NCBI RefSeq assembly: GCF_007858435.1
Contig: NZ_VIGW01000011.1
Span: 37,901 to 101,900 of the forward strand
Source: Tsukamurella asaccharolytica
GTDB lineage: Bacteria; Actinomycetota; Actinomycetes; Mycobacteriales; Mycobacteriaceae
Length of the DNA stretch: 64,000 nucleotides
Reading direction: 5' to 3'
In this document: piece after piece, positions 39,819 through 49,499 of the stretch
Numbering within the stretch: the first letter of the stretch is position 1
How the letters are laid out: every line of letters starts with the position of its first letter
Notes under the pieces: generated by a model
Databases searched by the model: none
What the model saw: the letters and a program-made list of their open reading frames with translations, nothing else
Told to the model about the DNA's origin: nothing
Position numbers and translations under genes: made by a program

Positions 39819-40751
39819 TCATCCCCTCAGGTCGCGGCCGGTCAGGTCGAGGAAGACGTCCTGCAGGGTCCGCGTGCCCACCCGCAGGTCCGTCAGTAGC
39901 GCGCCCTCCGCGGCGAAGTGCGCGGCCGCGCTGGCGATCACCGCGGGCGTCACCTCGCCGCCGCGGATGACGTACACGGCGTCCGGCGCGTCGGTCGCGT
40001 CGACCGTCGCGGTGAAGCCGGTGCCCAGCTGGGCGGCCAGGGCGGCCGGATCCAGGCCCGACGGTGCCGTCACCCGCAGCTCGTCCTCCGCGCCGCGGCG
40101 CGTGAGCTCCTCGGGAGTCCCGTCGGCCACCGCACGGCCGCGGTCGATGATGACCACGCGGTCGGCGAGGGCCTCCGCCTCGTCGAGCAGGTGGGTGGTG
40201 AGCAGCACGGTGACGCCGTCGCGGCGCAGCGCGGCGACGAGATCCCAGACCAGCAGGCGTGCTTGCGCATCGAGGCCGGCGGTCGGCTCGTCGAGGAAGA
40301 CCAGCTCAGGACGCCCGACGAGCGCGCAGGCCAGCGACAGTCGCTGCTGCTGACCGCCGGAGAGGCGGCGGTAGCTGACGTCCACCACGTCGGTGAGGCC
40401 CAGCGTGGTGAGTAGCCAGTCGGGGTCGAGCGGGTTCGCGGCGTACGCGGCCACCAGTCGCAGCATCTCGCCCGTCTTCGCGCCGGGGTAGGCGCCACCG
40501 CCCTGCAGCATCACGCCGACCCGGGGCTTGAGGCGGGCGGCGTCGGCCACCGGGTCGAGGCCCAGGACCTCGATGGTGCCGGAGTCGGGGGAGCCGAAGC
40601 CCTCGCACAGCTCGACGGTGGTGGTCTTGCCGGCGCCGTTGGGCCCGAGCAGGGCGAGCACGCTGCCGCGCTCCACGGTCAGGTCGAGTCCGTCGACGGC
40701 GACGACGTCGCCGAATCGCTTGGTGACGGAGGTCGCGGACAGTGCGGGCAC
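39819..40751 (-). CDS. ABC exporter ATP-binding protein
   Basis: This 310-residue ATPase of the DrrA/CcmA type partners the adjacent ABC-2 permease. Walker A is GPNGAGKTTTVE, the Q-loop is in VGVMLQGGGAYPG, the signature is [15 protein letters not shown], Walker B is LVFLDEPTAGLD, and the switch His is in LLTTHLLDEAEAL. The C-terminal part (about 220-310) is the accessory domain common to DrrA-like proteins. GTG start 6 nt after the mptB stop. Substrate unknown. Confidence 0.95.
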   Translation of the reverse strand: MPALSATSVTKRFGDVVAVDGLDLTVERGSVLALLGPNGAGKTTTVELCEGFGSPDSGTIEVLGLDPVADAARLKPRVGVMLQGGGAYPGAKTGEMLRLVAAYAANPLDPDWLLTTLGLTDVVDVSYRRLSGGQQQRLSLACALVGRPELVFLDEPTAGLDAQARLLVWDLVAALRRDGVTVLLTTHLLDEAEALADRVVIIDRGRAVADGTPEELTRRGAEDELRVTAPSGLDPAALAAQLGTGFTATVDATDAPDAVYVIRGGEVTPAVIASAAAHFAAEGALLTDLRVGTRTLQDVFLDLTGRDLRG

Positions 40752-40757
40752 GGGAAG

Positions 40758-42554
40758 TCAGACTACTCGGCCGCGGCGGCGGCGCCGTTCGCGGTGGCGC
40801 GGCAGCTCGAAGGCCAGGTAGATGGCGAGCGCGACGAGGACGACGGTCGACATGCCCGCTTTGGCGATCACGTACGGCTCGATCTCCCCGCCGTTCGGCA
40901 TGAGCACCACCGAGATCACGCCGGAGACGATGACGGCGGCCAGGCGGAAGCCGGGTGCGGTGGCCCACGCGGCCAGCGGCACGATCGCCCACAGCAGGTA
41001 CCAGGGCTGCACGACCGGGAACAGCAGGACCAGTGCCGCCATCGAGATGCCGAGCGCGCCGACGGGGTGGATGCGGCCCGACAGCGTGGCGAGGAGCATG
41101 CGCAGCACGATCACGGCCGCGAGTGCGGCGGCGATCGGACGGGTGATGCCGAGGATCGCCGTGGTGTGGTCGCCGAGGCCCAACAACACCCCGACCTGCC
41201 CGGTCCCGAGGCCCAGCACGGTCGGGATGGAGAGCCAGGAGCGGACCTTGTTCGCCGTGCCGAGAGTGCCGGCGTCGAGCCAGCCGTAGCCGAGGCCCGT
41301 CGTCTGGCAGACCGCCACGACCACCACGACCAGCACGATCACGAGGAAGCCCGCCGACGCCGCGAGCGCGACGAGGGTGCGCACCGCGTTCGGTCTCCAC
41401 TCGGCCAGGGCCGTGCGCCAGTCGCGCAGCCGCCCGCCGATGTTGGGGAAGCTCCCGCCGAGGCGCCGCGCGAGAGCCATGCCGATGAAGCCGAGCGCGA
41501 GCACCGAGGTGATCTTGATCAGGCCGGACAGGGCGATCATCGCGGCGCCCGCGGTCAGCAGTGCGCCCGCTCTGGTGGGGGCGAGGCCGTCGAGGAAGGG
41601 CCGCCCCGAGTCGATCGCGCGCAGCGACCACTCGATCCCGACGAGCATCATGCCGAGCATGAGCGCCTCGTTGTGGATGCCCGCGATGAGATGGAAGATG
41701 ACCAGCGGGTTCGCGGCGCCCAGCCACAGAGCGGCGACCTCGTTGACGCCGCAGCGGCGGGCGATCCGGGGGAGCGCCCACACGATCATCGCCATGCCGG
41801 CCAGGGCCAGGACGCGGTGCAGCACCACCCCGGCGACGACGTTCTCGCCGGTCAGCCACGTGATGCCGCGGCCGAGGTAGAGGAAGAGCGGGCCGTACGG
41901 GGCGGGGGTGTCGCGCCAGATGTTGGGCACCGAGCGCGTGAAGACGTGGTCGATGCCGAGCGCCGCGGCGGGCCCTATCTCGTACGGGTCCAGGCCGCGC
42001 GCGGTGATCTCCGACTGCGCAAGGTAGGAGTAGACGTCCTTGCTGAACATCGGCGGCGCGAACAGGAAGGGCAGCACCCACAGGGCGAGGATCCGGTCGA
42101 AGCCGCGGCGGGTCAGCCGGCGCGGCGGCGCGGGCTCGGCGTGCGCGCTCGGGTTGAGGTAGCCGATGGTGTACCGGCGCAGCAGCACCCACGCGATCAT
42201 GAGCATCGCCGTGCCGACCATGGTCACCGTCAGCGCCGTCGACTGCATGCGGAACATGAGCCCGATCAGCCGCCGCCCGGCGATGGGGTTCTGCACGACC
42301 GGGAACGAGCCCACGCCCAGCGCACCGAAGGCGATGAGCACGGCGCCGACGCCACCGAAGGTCGCGATCGTGCGGACCGTGCGCTTCTCCTGGGCGTTGA
42401 GGTCCGGGTACTGCTGCTCGTCGGAGTGCAGGCGGTTCACCGTGCCGCCGGGGCTGTCCGCTGCGCTGCCCGACGGTGCCCCTCCGGGCTTGGTCAGGCC
42501 GAGGTAGTTCGCCAGGGTGCGCACGGGGGCGGGGAGGGAGGGGGCAGCGCGCAC
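40758..42554 (-). CDS. mptB: Alpha-(1->6)-mannosyltransferase MptB
   Basis: This GT-C fold membrane glycosyltransferase uses polyprenyl-phosphate mannose to start the alpha-1,6-mannan core of lipomannan/lipoarabinomannan. The 598-residue protein has about 13 helices. The acidic catalytic region of GT-C enzymes lies in FSKDVYSYLAQSEITARGLDPYE, followed by WRDTPAPYGPLFLYL and AGIHNEALMLGMMLVGIEWS. Its position divergent from sufR is the same as Rv1459c beside Rv1460 in M. tuberculosis. GTG 42554 is chosen because TACTCT (minus strand) lies 7 nt upstream; GTG 42524 is an alternative. Confidence 0.92.
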   Translation of the reverse strand: MRAAPSLPAPVRTLANYLGLTKPGGAPSGSAADSPGGTVNRLHSDEQQYPDLNAQEKRTVRTIATFGGVGAVLIAFGALGVGSFPVVQNPIAGRRLIGLMFRMQSTALTVTMVGTAMLMIAWVLLRRYTIGYLNPSAHAEPAPPRRLTRRGFDRILALWVLPFLFAPPMFSKDVYSYLAQSEITARGLDPYEIGPAAALGIDHVFTRSVPNIWRDTPAPYGPLFLYLGRGITWLTGENVVAGVVLHRVLALAGMAMIVWALPRIARRCGVNEVAALWLGAANPLVIFHLIAGIHNEALMLGMMLVGIEWSLRAIDSGRPFLDGLAPTRAGALLTAGAAMIALSGLIKITSVLALGFIGMALARRLGGSFPNIGGRLRDWRTALAEWRPNAVRTLVALAASAGFLVIVLVVVVVAVCQTTGLGYGWLDAGTLGTANKVRSWLSIPTVLGLGTGQVGVLLGLGDHTTAILGITRPIAAALAAVIVLRMLLATLSGRIHPVGALGISMAALVLLFPVVQPWYLLWAIVPLAAWATAPGFRLAAVIVSGVISVVLMPNGGEIEPYVIAKAGMSTVVLVALAIYLAFELPRHRERRRRRGRVV

Positions 42555-42561
42555 GTCCGCA

Positions 42562-42567
42562 AGAGTA
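42562..42567 (-). promoter_or_regulatory. -10 box of mptB (leaderless)
   Basis: TACTCT on the minus strand ends 7 nt before the GTG at 42554. It supports that start codon and a leaderless mRNA. Confidence 0.55.
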
Positions 42568-42602
42568 GACGGTGCGCGGAGCGTTCCGCGGCGGGCCGCC
42601 GC

Positions 42603-42621
42603 TGAGCTTAGCCTGACCTTG
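42603..42621. promoter_or_regulatory. IdeR/DtxR-like site between mptB and sufR
   Basis: TGAGCTTAGCCTGACCTTG matches the 19-bp IdeR/DtxR consensus at 13 of 19 positions. It ends 36 bp before the sufR GTG, upstream of a weak leaderless -10 (AACAAT, 42646-42651). The position suits activation better than simple blocking. It may be a chance match. Confidence 0.4.
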
Positions 42622-42657
42622 CTGGAAGTGCCGGGCGAATTAAGAAACAATCGTGTT

Positions 42658-43359
42658 GTGAAATACGAGCAGCACGAGGCGCACGCCTCGACGGCCCAGC
42701 GTGACGGGGACACCCGTGACGCGGTGGTCGGGCTGCTCATGAACCGGGGCCAGGCCACCGCGGCCGATATCGGCGAGGCCCTGGGGATCACGACGACCGC
42801 TGTGCGCCGTCACCTCGACAATCTGCTCGAGGCGGGCGACGTGACGGTCGCGCCACCGTCGGGCCTGGGCGGCCGGGGGCGGGGACGGCCCGCGAAGGAG
42901 TTCCTGCTCACGCCCTCCGGGCGGCGGCGCCTGGGTCAGGGCTACGACGCCCTGGCGGTCGACGCCCTCCGCGCGCTGCGCGAATTCGGCGGCGACGGGG
43001 CGGTGCGCACCTTCGCGCGGCGCCGGGCCGAGCAGGCCATCGGCAGCGTCAGCCCCACCGAGTCCGCGGACCCGGTGGACGGTGCCCATAGGATCGCGGC
43101 GTCGCTCTCGGACGCTGGATTCTCCGCCGATGCCCGAGAAGTGGGCAACGGCGTCCAGATCTGCCAACACCACTGCCCGGTGTCGGAGGTCGCAGCCGAG
43201 TTCCCTGAACTGTGCGAGGCCGAAATTTCGGCGATCGAACAGGCGTTGGGGACTCATGTACAGCGTTTGGCCACCATTGCCAATGGTGACCGCGCCTGCA
43301 CCACCCACGTGCCCCTCGAGCGCGTGGTCCGCGAGCAACCCGCTAAGGAGCTTCGATGA
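42658..43359 (+). CDS. sufR: SufR, Fe-S-sensing regulator of the suf operon
   Basis: SufR is a winged-helix repressor that senses Fe-S cluster status and controls its own operon. The 233-residue protein has the HTH in [32 protein letters not shown] and the wing in [12 protein letters not shown]. The C-terminal cysteines for the cluster are C-x3-C-x12-C (CQHHC, then ELC) plus a fourth near the end (RACTT). GTG 42658 is chosen because it matches the usual start and has AACAAT 6 nt upstream; longer extensions run into the mptB promoter. The stop overlaps sufB (ATGA). Confidence 0.95.
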   Translation: MKYEQHEAHASTAQRDGDTRDAVVGLLMNRGQATAADIGEALGITTTAVRRHLDNLLEAGDVTVAPPSGLGGRGRGRPAKEFLLTPSGRRRLGQGYDALAVDALRALREFGGDGAVRTFARRRAEQAIGSVSPTESADPVDGAHRIAASLSDAGFSADAREVGNGVQICQHHCPVSEVAAEFPELCEAEISAIEQALGTHVQRLATIANGDRACTTHVPLERVVREQPAKELR

Positions 43360-44786
43360 CAACGGTCGACAACGGCCCGCTGTCCCAGGAGGAGACCATC
43401 GCCTCCCTGGGCACCTACGGCTACGGCTGGCACGATTCCGACGCCGCCGGCGCGTCGGCGCAGCGCGGACTCTCCGAGGCCGTGGTCGCGGACATCTCTG
43501 CGAAGAAGAACGAGTCCGAGTGGATGCTGCAGCAGCGACTCAAGGCGCTCAGCATCTTCGAGAAGAAGCCGATGCCCACCTGGGGCAGCGACCTCGACGG
43601 CATCGACTTCGACAACATCAAGTACTTCGTGCGCTCCTCCGAGAAGCAGGCCGAGTCCTGGGAGGACCTGCCCGAGGACATCAAGAACACCTACGACAAG
43701 CTCGGCATCCCCGAGGCGGAGAAGCAGCGCCTCGTCGCCGGCGTCGCCGCGCAGTACGAGTCCGAGGTCGTCTACCACTCGATCCGCGAGGACCTGGAGG
43801 AGAAGGGTGTCATCTTCATGGACACCGACACCGGTCTGCGTGAGCACCCGGAGCTCTTCGAGGAGTACTTCGGCTCGGTGATCCCCGCGGGCGACAACAA
43901 GTTCTCCGCGCTGAACACCGCCGTGTGGTCGGGCGGCTCGTTCATCTACGTGCCCAAGGGCGTCCACGTGGACATCCCGCTGCAGGCCTACTTCCGGATC
44001 AACACCGAGAACATGGGCCAGTTCGAGCGCACGCTGATCATCGTCGACGAGGACGCCTACGTGCACTACGTCGAGGGCTGCACCGCGCCGATCTACAAGT
44101 CGGACTCGCTGCACTCCGCGGTCGTCGAGATCATCGTCAAGAAGGGCGGGCGCTGCCGCTACACGACCATCCAGAACTGGTCGAACAACGTCTACAACCT
44201 GGTCACCAAGCGCGCCAAGGCCGAGGCCGGCGCGACCATGGAGTGGATCGACGGCAACATCGGCTCCAAGGTCACCATGAAGTACCCGGCCGTGTGGATG
44301 ATGGGCGAGTACGCCAAGGGCGAGGTGCTCTCCGTGGCCTTCGCCGGCGAGGGCCAGCACCAGGACACCGGATCGAAGATGGTGCACTTCGCGCCGAACA
44401 CGTCGAGCAACATCGTCAGCAAGTCGGTCGCCCGCGGCGGCGGCCGGGCGAGCTACCGCGGCCTGATCCAGGTCAACAAGGGCGCGCACGGCAGCAAGTC
44501 CACCGTGAAGTGCGACGCGCTACTGGTCGACACGATCTCCCGCTCGGACACCTACCCGTACGTCGACATCCGCGAGGACGACGTGACGATGGGCCACGAG
44601 GCCACCGTCTCGAAGGTCTCCGACGATCAGCTCTTCTACCTGATGAGCCGCGGCCTCACCGAGGACGAGGCCATGGCCATGGTGGTGCGCGGCTTCGTCG
44701 AGCCCATCGCCAAGGAACTGCCGATGGAGTACGCGCTCGAGCTGAACCGCCTGATCGAACTGCAGATGGAAGGGTCCGTGGGCTAG
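43356..44786 (+). CDS. sufB: Fe-S cluster assembly protein SufB
   Basis: SufB is the scaffold core of the SufBCD complex, on which nascent Fe-S clusters form. The 476-residue protein shows [24 protein letters not shown], the SufB-specific [45 protein letters not shown] with the conserved cysteine, and the C-terminal [29 protein letters not shown] helix pair that binds SufC. No intein is present, unlike the M. tuberculosis gene. Coupled to sufR and sufD by overlaps. Confidence 0.98.
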   Translation: MTTVDNGPLSQEETIASLGTYGYGWHDSDAAGASAQRGLSEAVVADISAKKNESEWMLQQRLKALSIFEKKPMPTWGSDLDGIDFDNIKYFVRSSEKQAESWEDLPEDIKNTYDKLGIPEAEKQRLVAGVAAQYESEVVYHSIREDLEEKGVIFMDTDTGLREHPELFEEYFGSVIPAGDNKFSALNTAVWSGGSFIYVPKGVHVDIPLQAYFRINTENMGQFERTLIIVDEDAYVHYVEGCTAPIYKSDSLHSAVVEIIVKKGGRCRYTTIQNWSNNVYNLVTKRAKAEAGATMEWIDGNIGSKVTMKYPAVWMMGEYAKGEVLSVAFAGEGQHQDTGSKMVHFAPNTSSNIVSKSVARGGGRASYRGLIQVNKGAHGSKSTVKCDALLVDTISRSDTYPYVDIREDDVTMGHEATVSKVSDDQLFYLMSRGLTEDEAMAMVVRGFVEPIAKELPMEYALELNRLIELQMEGSVG

Positions 44787-45973
44787 TGACGAACGCAGCA
44801 GCCAACTCAGTCTCCGAAGCTCTGGAGGCCCACCCCGTCGCCAACAAGGGCGAGCTGTTCACGTCCTTCGACGTGGCCGCCTTCGAGATCCCCAGCCACC
44901 GCGACGAGGCCTGGCGGTTCACCCCGCTGCGCCGGCTCAAGGGCCTGCACGACGGGTCCGTCCAGGCCGACGGTGCCGTGACCGCCACCGTCGACGCGAC
45001 GCCCGAGGGCGTCTCCTTCGAGACCGTCGCCAAGGGCGACGAACGTCTCGGCCAGGGCGGCGTCCCGTTCGACCGCGTCGCCGCGCAGGCCTTCACCTCG
45101 ACGACGGAGGCCTTCGTGCTGACCGTCGGCAAGGAGGTCGAGGTCGCGGAGCCCGTCTTCGTCCGTATCGCCGGCCCCGGCGAGGGGAAGACCGCGTTCA
45201 CTCACGTCCAGGTGCGGCTCGAGCGCCACGCCCGTGCGGTGGTCGTGCTCGACCACACCGGCTCGGGCTCGGTCGCCGAGAACGTCGAGGTCATCCTGGG
45301 CGACGGTGCCTCGGTGCAGATCATCGACGCGCAGGACTTCGCGGACGACGCCGTCTGGGTCACCCAGCACCATGTGCGCGTGGGCCGCGACGCCCACGTC
45401 CGGCATTTCGCGGTGCAGCTCGGCGGCGAGCTCGTCCGCATGACGCTGCGCGTGCAGTTCGACGCGCCCGGCGGCAACGCCGAGCTGTTCGGCCTGTACT
45501 TCGCCGACGACGGGCAGCACCTCGAGCAGCGGTTGCTGGTCGACCACGCGGTGCCGCACTGCAGGTCGAACGTCGTCTACAAGGGTGCGTTGCAGGGCGA
45601 TCCGTCCTCGAAGCTGCCCGACGCGCACACCGTGTGGGTCGGCGACGTGCTCATTCGCGCCGAGGCCGAGGGCACCGACACCTTCGAGCTCAACCGCAAC
45701 CTGATTCTCACCGACGGTGCCCGCGCCGATTCGGTGCCGAACCTGGAGATCGAGACCGGCGAGATCGAGGGAGCGGGCCACGCCAGCGCGACCGGCCGCT
45801 TCGACGACGAGCAGCTGTTCTACCTGCGCTCGCGCGGTATCCCCGAGGACGAGGCCCGCCGCCTGGTCGTGCGCGGATTCTTCCAGGAGCTGATCGACCG
45901 GATCTCCGTCCCCGAGCTGCGCGAGCGGCTCGCCGCGGCCATCGAACACGAACTCGCCACCGCCGGCGTCTGA
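44786..45973 (+). CDS. sufD: Fe-S cluster assembly protein SufD
   Basis: SufD pairs with SufB through a shared beta-helix fold and helps load iron. The 395-residue protein has the family N-terminus ending EAWRFTPLRRLKGL, a central beta-helix, and SNVVYKGALQGD near the interface. The C-terminal SufC-binding helices DEQLFYLRSRGIPEDEARRLVVRGFFQELIDRI are present, and the conserved interface histidine region is in LVDHAVPHC. GTG start shares a base with the sufB stop (TAGTG). It is followed 20 nt later by sufC. Confidence 0.97.
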   Translation: MTNAAANSVSEALEAHPVANKGELFTSFDVAAFEIPSHRDEAWRFTPLRRLKGLHDGSVQADGAVTATVDATPEGVSFETVAKGDERLGQGGVPFDRVAAQAFTSTTEAFVLTVGKEVEVAEPVFVRIAGPGEGKTAFTHVQVRLERHARAVVVLDHTGSGSVAENVEVILGDGASVQIIDAQDFADDAVWVTQHHVRVGRDAHVRHFAVQLGGELVRMTLRVQFDAPGGNAELFGLYFADDGQHLEQRLLVDHAVPHCRSNVVYKGALQGDPSSKLPDAHTVWVGDVLIRAEAEGTDTFELNRNLILTDGARADSVPNLEIETGEIEGAGHASATGRFDDEQLFYLRSRGIPEDEARRLVVRGFFQELIDRISVPELRERLAAAIEHELATAGV

Positions 45974-45993
45974 CCCGTAAGAAGGAACTGAAG

Positions 45994-48058
<2,065 letters not shown>

Positions 48059-48059
<1 letters not shown>

Positions 48060-48517
48060 TGCGCATGGAGCAGATGTATCAGGACGTGATCCTGGACCAT
48101 TACAAGCACCCGCACGGCCGCGGGCTGCGCGAGCCCTTCGAGGCCGAGGTCCACCACGTCAACCCCACCTGCGGCGACGAGGTGACCCTCCGGGTGCACC
48201 TGTCCGACGATCACGAGACCGTCGTCGACGTCTCGTACGACGGCCAGGGCTGCTCGATCTCGCAGGCGTCCACCTCGGTCCTCACCGACCAGGTGATCGG
48301 CGTGCCCGTCGGCGAGGCCCTGAAGATGCTGCAGTCCTACACGGAGATGCTGCAGTCCCGGGGCCAGGTCGAGGGCGACGAGGACCTCATCGGCGACGGC
48401 ATCGCCTTCGCCGGCGTCGCGAAGTACCCCGCGCGCGTCAAGTGCGCACTGCTCGGCTGGATGGCGTTCAAGGACGCGCTGTCCCAGATCATCGACTCGG
48501 AGGAGAAGACGGCATGA
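48059..48517 (+). CDS. sufU: SufU, zinc-dependent sulfurtransferase partner of SufS
   Basis: SufU accepts persulfide sulfur from SufS in Gram-positive bacteria. The 152-residue IscU-like protein has the three zinc/cluster cysteines in NPTCGDEVTL (with the adjacent Asp), YDGQGCSISQAS, and ARVKCALLGW, and the Gram-positive insert between them. It begins MRMEQMYQDVILDHYKHP; ATG 48059 is used, though ATG 48065 is nearly as likely. Overlaps sufS upstream and the next gene downstream. Confidence 0.97.
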
Positions 48518-48900
48518 GCGAGAACGCTGCTGAGGCCGCCGGCGCCGCGGCCGACCCGGCGCAGGCCGGCGACAACCCGCTGAACCTGCCCACGCTGTTC
48601 GACGTCGAGGAGGCCATGCGCGACGTGGTCGACCCCGAGCTGGGCATCAACGTGGTCGACCTGGGCCTCGTCTACGACCTCAAGGTCGACGACGATGCCG
48701 CGGTCCTCATCGACATGACCCTCACCTCGGCGGCCTGCCCCCTGCAGGACGTCATCGAGGATCAGACCCGCGCCGCGCTGGTCTCGTCGGGCCTGGCGAC
48801 CGACGCCAAGATCAACTGGGTCTGGCTCCCGCCGTGGGGTCCCGACAAGATCACCGACGACGGCCGCGAGCAGCTGCGCGCCCTCGGCTTCACCGTCTAA
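48514..48900 (+). CDS. sufT: SufT-like MIP18/DUF59 Fe-S maturation protein
   Basis: This 128-residue protein of the MIP18/DUF59 family helps deliver Fe-S clusters to client proteins. An acidic, alanine-rich leader (1-25) precedes the domain, which has VEEAMRDVVDPELGINVVDLGLVYDL, MTLTSAACPLQDVIE with the conserved cysteine, and the C-terminal WVWLPPWGPDKITDDGREQLRALGF. It corresponds to Rv1466, the last gene of the M. tuberculosis suf operon. The ATG overlaps the sufU stop. Confidence 0.95.
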   Translation: MSENAAEAAGAAADPAQAGDNPLNLPTLFDVEEAMRDVVDPELGINVVDLGLVYDLKVDDDAAVLIDMTLTSAACPLQDVIEDQTRAALVSSGLATDAKINWVWLPPWGPDKITDDGREQLRALGFTV

Positions 48901-48908
48901 GACTGGCA

Positions 48909-49499
48909 ATGCCGCTGCGCAATCGAGTGGACCCGTGGGGCCGGATCGTCGCCGATCCGGCCCGCGGCGCTCTCCTGGGCAATCGCGGGATTCTCCACGA
49001 CGAGAGTGGGACGGTCGTGCGCGAACACGCGAACGCGATGTGGATCGCGTGCCGGCTCGACTTCAACGGCCGCTACCGGTCGCCCAGGCAGCCGGACCCG
49101 CGACGCTACACGCAGCTGTTCCTGTTTGATGAAGCCACCGCCTTCGCCGCGGGCCACCGGCCGTGCGGCGAGTGCCGGCGTGCCGACTACCGCGAGTTCA
49201 AGCGGCTGTGGGCCGTCGCGAACCCGGACGTCGAGAACACGCCGAAGGCGATGGATCGCGCCCTGCGCGCGGAGCGTCGGGCCGGAAACCCACCCGTGAC
49301 TGTGACTCCGCCCGAAGGAGCCGTGGTCACCGACGGCACGGACGCCTATCTCCGCTGGAACGACGCCTGGCTGCGGTGGAGCTTCGAGGGCTACACCCCG
49401 GCCGCACCGGCGGGGGAGCTGCGGTTGCTCACCCCGCCGTCAATCGTTCGCATGCTGGAGATCGGCCTCCTGGTCGCTGCGCACCCGTCGGCCGGCTGA
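48909..49499 (+). CDS. Conserved hypothetical protein with GHRPCGECRR motif
   Basis: This 196-residue soluble protein starts MPLRNRVDPWGRIV and contains AMWIACRLDFNGRYR, QLFLFDEATAFAAGHRPCGECRRADYREFK and YLRWNDAWLRWSFEGY. The two cysteines in PCGEC recall the metal-binding N-terminal domain of Ada-like proteins, but no catalytic domain is seen. It follows the suf operon by only 8 nt, so it may be read through from it. Its 3' 71 bp overlap the 3' end of the convergent flavoprotein gene, an unusually long tail-to-tail overlap. Function unknown. Confidence 0.75.
   Translation: MPLRNRVDPWGRIVADPARGALLGNRGILHDESGTVVREHANAMWIACRLDFNGRYRSPRQPDPRRYTQLFLFDEATAFAAGHRPCGECRRADYREFKRLWAVANPDVENTPKAMDRALRAERRAGNPPVTVTPPEGAVVTDGTDAYLRWNDAWLRWSFEGYTPAAPAGELRLLTPPSIVRMLEIGLLVAAHPSAG

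Noticed and set aside
40794-42605. Plus-strand open frame of about 600 codons opposite mptB
   Set aside because: Highly charged antisense composition (Asp/His/Arg/Gln); mptB has clear helices and conserved synteny.
43356-44786. Intein in sufB, as in M. tuberculosis
   Set aside because: The frame is contiguous at normal SufB length, so there is no insertion.
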